Source of the DNA: Procambarus clarkii
Taxonomy: Eukaryota; Arthropoda; Malacostraca; Decapoda; Cambaridae
Length of the DNA: 64,000 bases
NCBI RefSeq assembly: GCF_040958095.1
Contig: NC_091160.1
Coordinates: 40,832,306 to 40,896,305, forward strand
Direction: 5' to 3'
Both the position numbers and the translations under genes were made by a program. Each line of letters begins with the position of its first letter. Within the stretch, counting starts at the first letter, position 1. The notes under the pieces were generated by a model that saw nothing but the letters and a program-made list of their open reading frames with translations, did no database searches and was not told the origin of the DNA. Shown here in pieces: positions 61,601-64,000 of the stretch.

Positions 61601-64000
61601 GGTGTGGGAGGTATACCTGTGGTGGTGGTGTGGATGGTGTGGGAGGTATACCTGTGGTGGTGGTGTGGATGGTGTGGGAGGTATACCTGTGGTGGTGGTG
61701 TGGATGTGTGGGAGGTATACCTGTGTGGTGGTGGTGTGGATGGTGTGGGAGGTATACCTGTGGTGGTGGTGTGGATGGTGTGGGAGGTATACCTGTGGTG
61801 GTGGTGTGGATGGTGTGGAGGTATACCTGTGGTGGTGGTGTGGATGGTGTGGGAGGTATACCTGTGGTGGTGTGGATGGTGTGGGAGGTATACCTGTGGT
61901 GGTGGTGTGGATGGTGTGGGAGGTATACCTGTGGTGGTGTGGTGTGGGAGGTATACCTGTGGTGGTGGTGTGGATGGTGTGGGAGGTATACCTGTGGTGG
62001 TGGTGTGGATGGTGGGAGGTATACCTGTGGTGGTGGGTGGGAGGTATACCTGTGGTGGTGGTGTGGATGGTGGGGAGGTATACCTGTGGTGGTGGTTGGG
62101 TGGGAGGTATACCTGTGGTGGTGGTGTGGATGGTGTGGGAGGTATACCTGTGGTGGTGGTGTGGATGGTGTGGGAGGTATACCTGTGGTGGGTGGGTGGA
62201 TGGTGTGGAGGTATACCTGTGGTGGTGTGGATGGTGTGGGAGGTATACCTGTGGTGGTGGTGTGGATGGTGTGGGAGGTATACCTGTGGTGGTGGTGTGG
62301 ATGGTGTGGGAGGTATACCTGTGGTGGTGGTGTGGATGGTGGGGAGGTATACCTGTGGTGGTGGTGTGGATGGTGTGGGAGGTATACCTGTGGTGGTGGT
62401 GGGATGGTGTGGGAGGTATACCTGTGGTGGTGGTGTGGATGGTGTGGGAGGTATACCTGTGGTGGTGGTGTGGATGGTGTGGGAGGTATACCTGTGGTGG
62501 TGGTGGTGTGGTGTGGGAGGTATACCTGTGGTGGTGGTGTGGATGGTGTGGGATACCTGTGGTGGTGGTGTGGATGGTGTGGGAGGTATACCTGTGGTGG
62601 TGGTGTGGATGGTGGGAGGTATACCTGTGGTGGTGTGTGGGAGGTATACCTGTGGTGGTGGTGTGGATGGTGTGGGAGGTATACCTGTGGTGGTGGTGGT
62701 GTGGGAGGTATACCTGTGGTGGTGGTGTGGATGGTGTGGGAGGTATACCTGTGGTGGTGGTGTGGATGGTGTGGGAGGTATACCTGTGGTGGTGGTGGTG
62801 GATGGTGTGGGAGGTATACCTGTGGTGGTGGTGTGGATGGTGTGGGAGGTATACCTGTGGTGGTGGTGGTGTGGATGGTGTGGGAGGTATACCTGTGGTG
62901 GTGGTGTGGATGGTGTGGGAGGTATACCTGTGGTGGTGGAGGGGGTGGTGTGGGAGGTATACCTGTGGTGGTGGTGTGGATGGTGTGGGAGGTATACCTG
63001 TGGTGGTGGTGTGGATGGTGTGGGAGGTATACCTGTGGTGGTGGTGTGGATGGTGTGGGAGGTATACCTGTGGTGGTGGTGGTGTGGGAGGTATACCTGT
63101 GGTGGTGGTGTGGATGGTGTGGGAGGTATACCTGTGGTGGTGGTGGTGTGGGAGGTATACCTGTGGTGGTGGTGAGGATGGTGTGGGAGGTATACCTGTG
63201 GTGGTGGTGTGGATGGTGTGGGAGGTATACCTGTGGTGGTGTGGTGGTGTGGGAGGTATACCTGTGGTGGTGGTGTGGATGGTGTGGGAGGTATACCTGT
63301 GTGGTGGTGGTGTGGATGGTGGGAGGTATACCTGTGGTGGTGGTGTGGATGGTGTGGGAGGTATACCTGTGTGGTGGTGTGGATGGTGTGGGAGGTATAC
63401 CTGTGGTGGTGGTGTGGATGGTGTGGGAGGTATACCTGTGGTGGTGGTGTGGATGGTGCAGGAGGTATACCTGTGGTGGTGGTGTGGATGGTGTGGGAGG
63501 TATACCTGTGGTGGTGGTGTGGATGGTGTGGGAGGTATACCTGTGGTGGTGGTGTGGATGGTGTGGGAGGTATACCTGTGGTGGTGGTGGTGTGGGAGGT
63601 ATACCTGTGGTGGTGGTGTGGATGGTGTGGGAGGTATACCTGTGGTGGTGGTGTGGGAGGTGTGGTGTGGATGGTGGGAGGTATACCTGTGGTGGTGGTG
63701 TGGATGGTGTGGGAGGTATACCTGTGGTGGTGGTGTGGATGGTGTGGGAGGTATACCTGTGGTGGTGGTGTGGATGGTGTGGGAGGTATACCTGTGGTGG
63801 TGGTGTGGATGGTGGGAGGTATACCTGTGGTGGTGGTGTGGATGGTGTGGGAGGTATACCTGTGGTGGTGGTGTGGATGGTGGGAGGTATACCTGGTGGT
63901 GGTGTGGATGGTGTGGGAGGTATACCTGTGGTGGTGGTGTGGATGGTGTGGGAGGTATACCTGTGGTGGTGGTGTGGATGGTGTGGGAGGTATACCTGTG
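58667..64000. repeat. 35-bp GT-rich minisatellite, second block
   Basis: Same unit and orientation as 35677-48725, running off the right edge. Many copies lack single bases or short gtg/gga pieces (gatgggtggg, gatggtggg, gtgtgtgg), far more than in most of the first block. The gtgcggg variant is rare here. Confidence 0.97.

Overview
The window is nuclear DNA of an arthropod, most likely a decapod crustacean and perhaps a crayfish. The grounds are TTAGG-type telomere-like repeats, several tRNA-derived SINEs that resemble decapod families I know, APE-type LINE fragments with (CA)n tails, and Penelope-like elements (PLEs) with GIY-YIG domains. The species call is inference from recall; no search was run. 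I find no convincing host gene. About four fifths of the known bases are tandem repeats. The very long open reading frames seen here, up to thousands of codons, exist because the repeat units lack stop codons in every frame.

Layout. 1-3055: short arrays (19, 42, 30, 35 and 33 bp units), one tRNA-derived SINE at each of two places; the second sits inside the 30-bp array. 3056-4230: mostly single-copy DNA with a duplicated dispersed repeat and a 20-bp array. 4185-7020: a same-strand chain of broken LINE copies joined through (CA)n tails; one copy carries a SINE with a visible target-site duplication. 7196-11814: a 15-bp array, then a 4.3 kb 19-bp array. 11889-19963: an 8 kb C-rich array of 8- and 12-bp units. 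19966-23543: a 3.6 kb G-rich 28-bp array of opposite strand polarity.

23544-28840 is the retroelement-rich interval. It holds two PLE 3' ends arranged head to head as a ~600 bp-arm inverted repeat, a foldback element with a telomere-like core set in (TA)n, a perfect 26-bp hairpin, a possible degenerate hammerhead-like motif, a PLE GIY-YIG reading frame, and a LINE reverse transcriptase fragment joined to PLE sequence. 28841-34018 holds a 23-bp and a 29-bp array. 34019-35676 is the largest low-repeat stretch, with two related tRNA-type SINEs, one of them interrupted by a small two-hairpin element.

35677-64000 is a 35-bp array (13 kb), a 17-bp array (9.4 kb), a 500-base assembly gap, and the 35-bp array again to the window edge. 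The 35-bp array has higher-order structure in places and patches of dense single-base indels that look like unpolished long-read sequence. No genes cooperate here. The biology is that of repeat expansion and retroelement nesting, possibly in a subtelomeric or heterochromatic domain.
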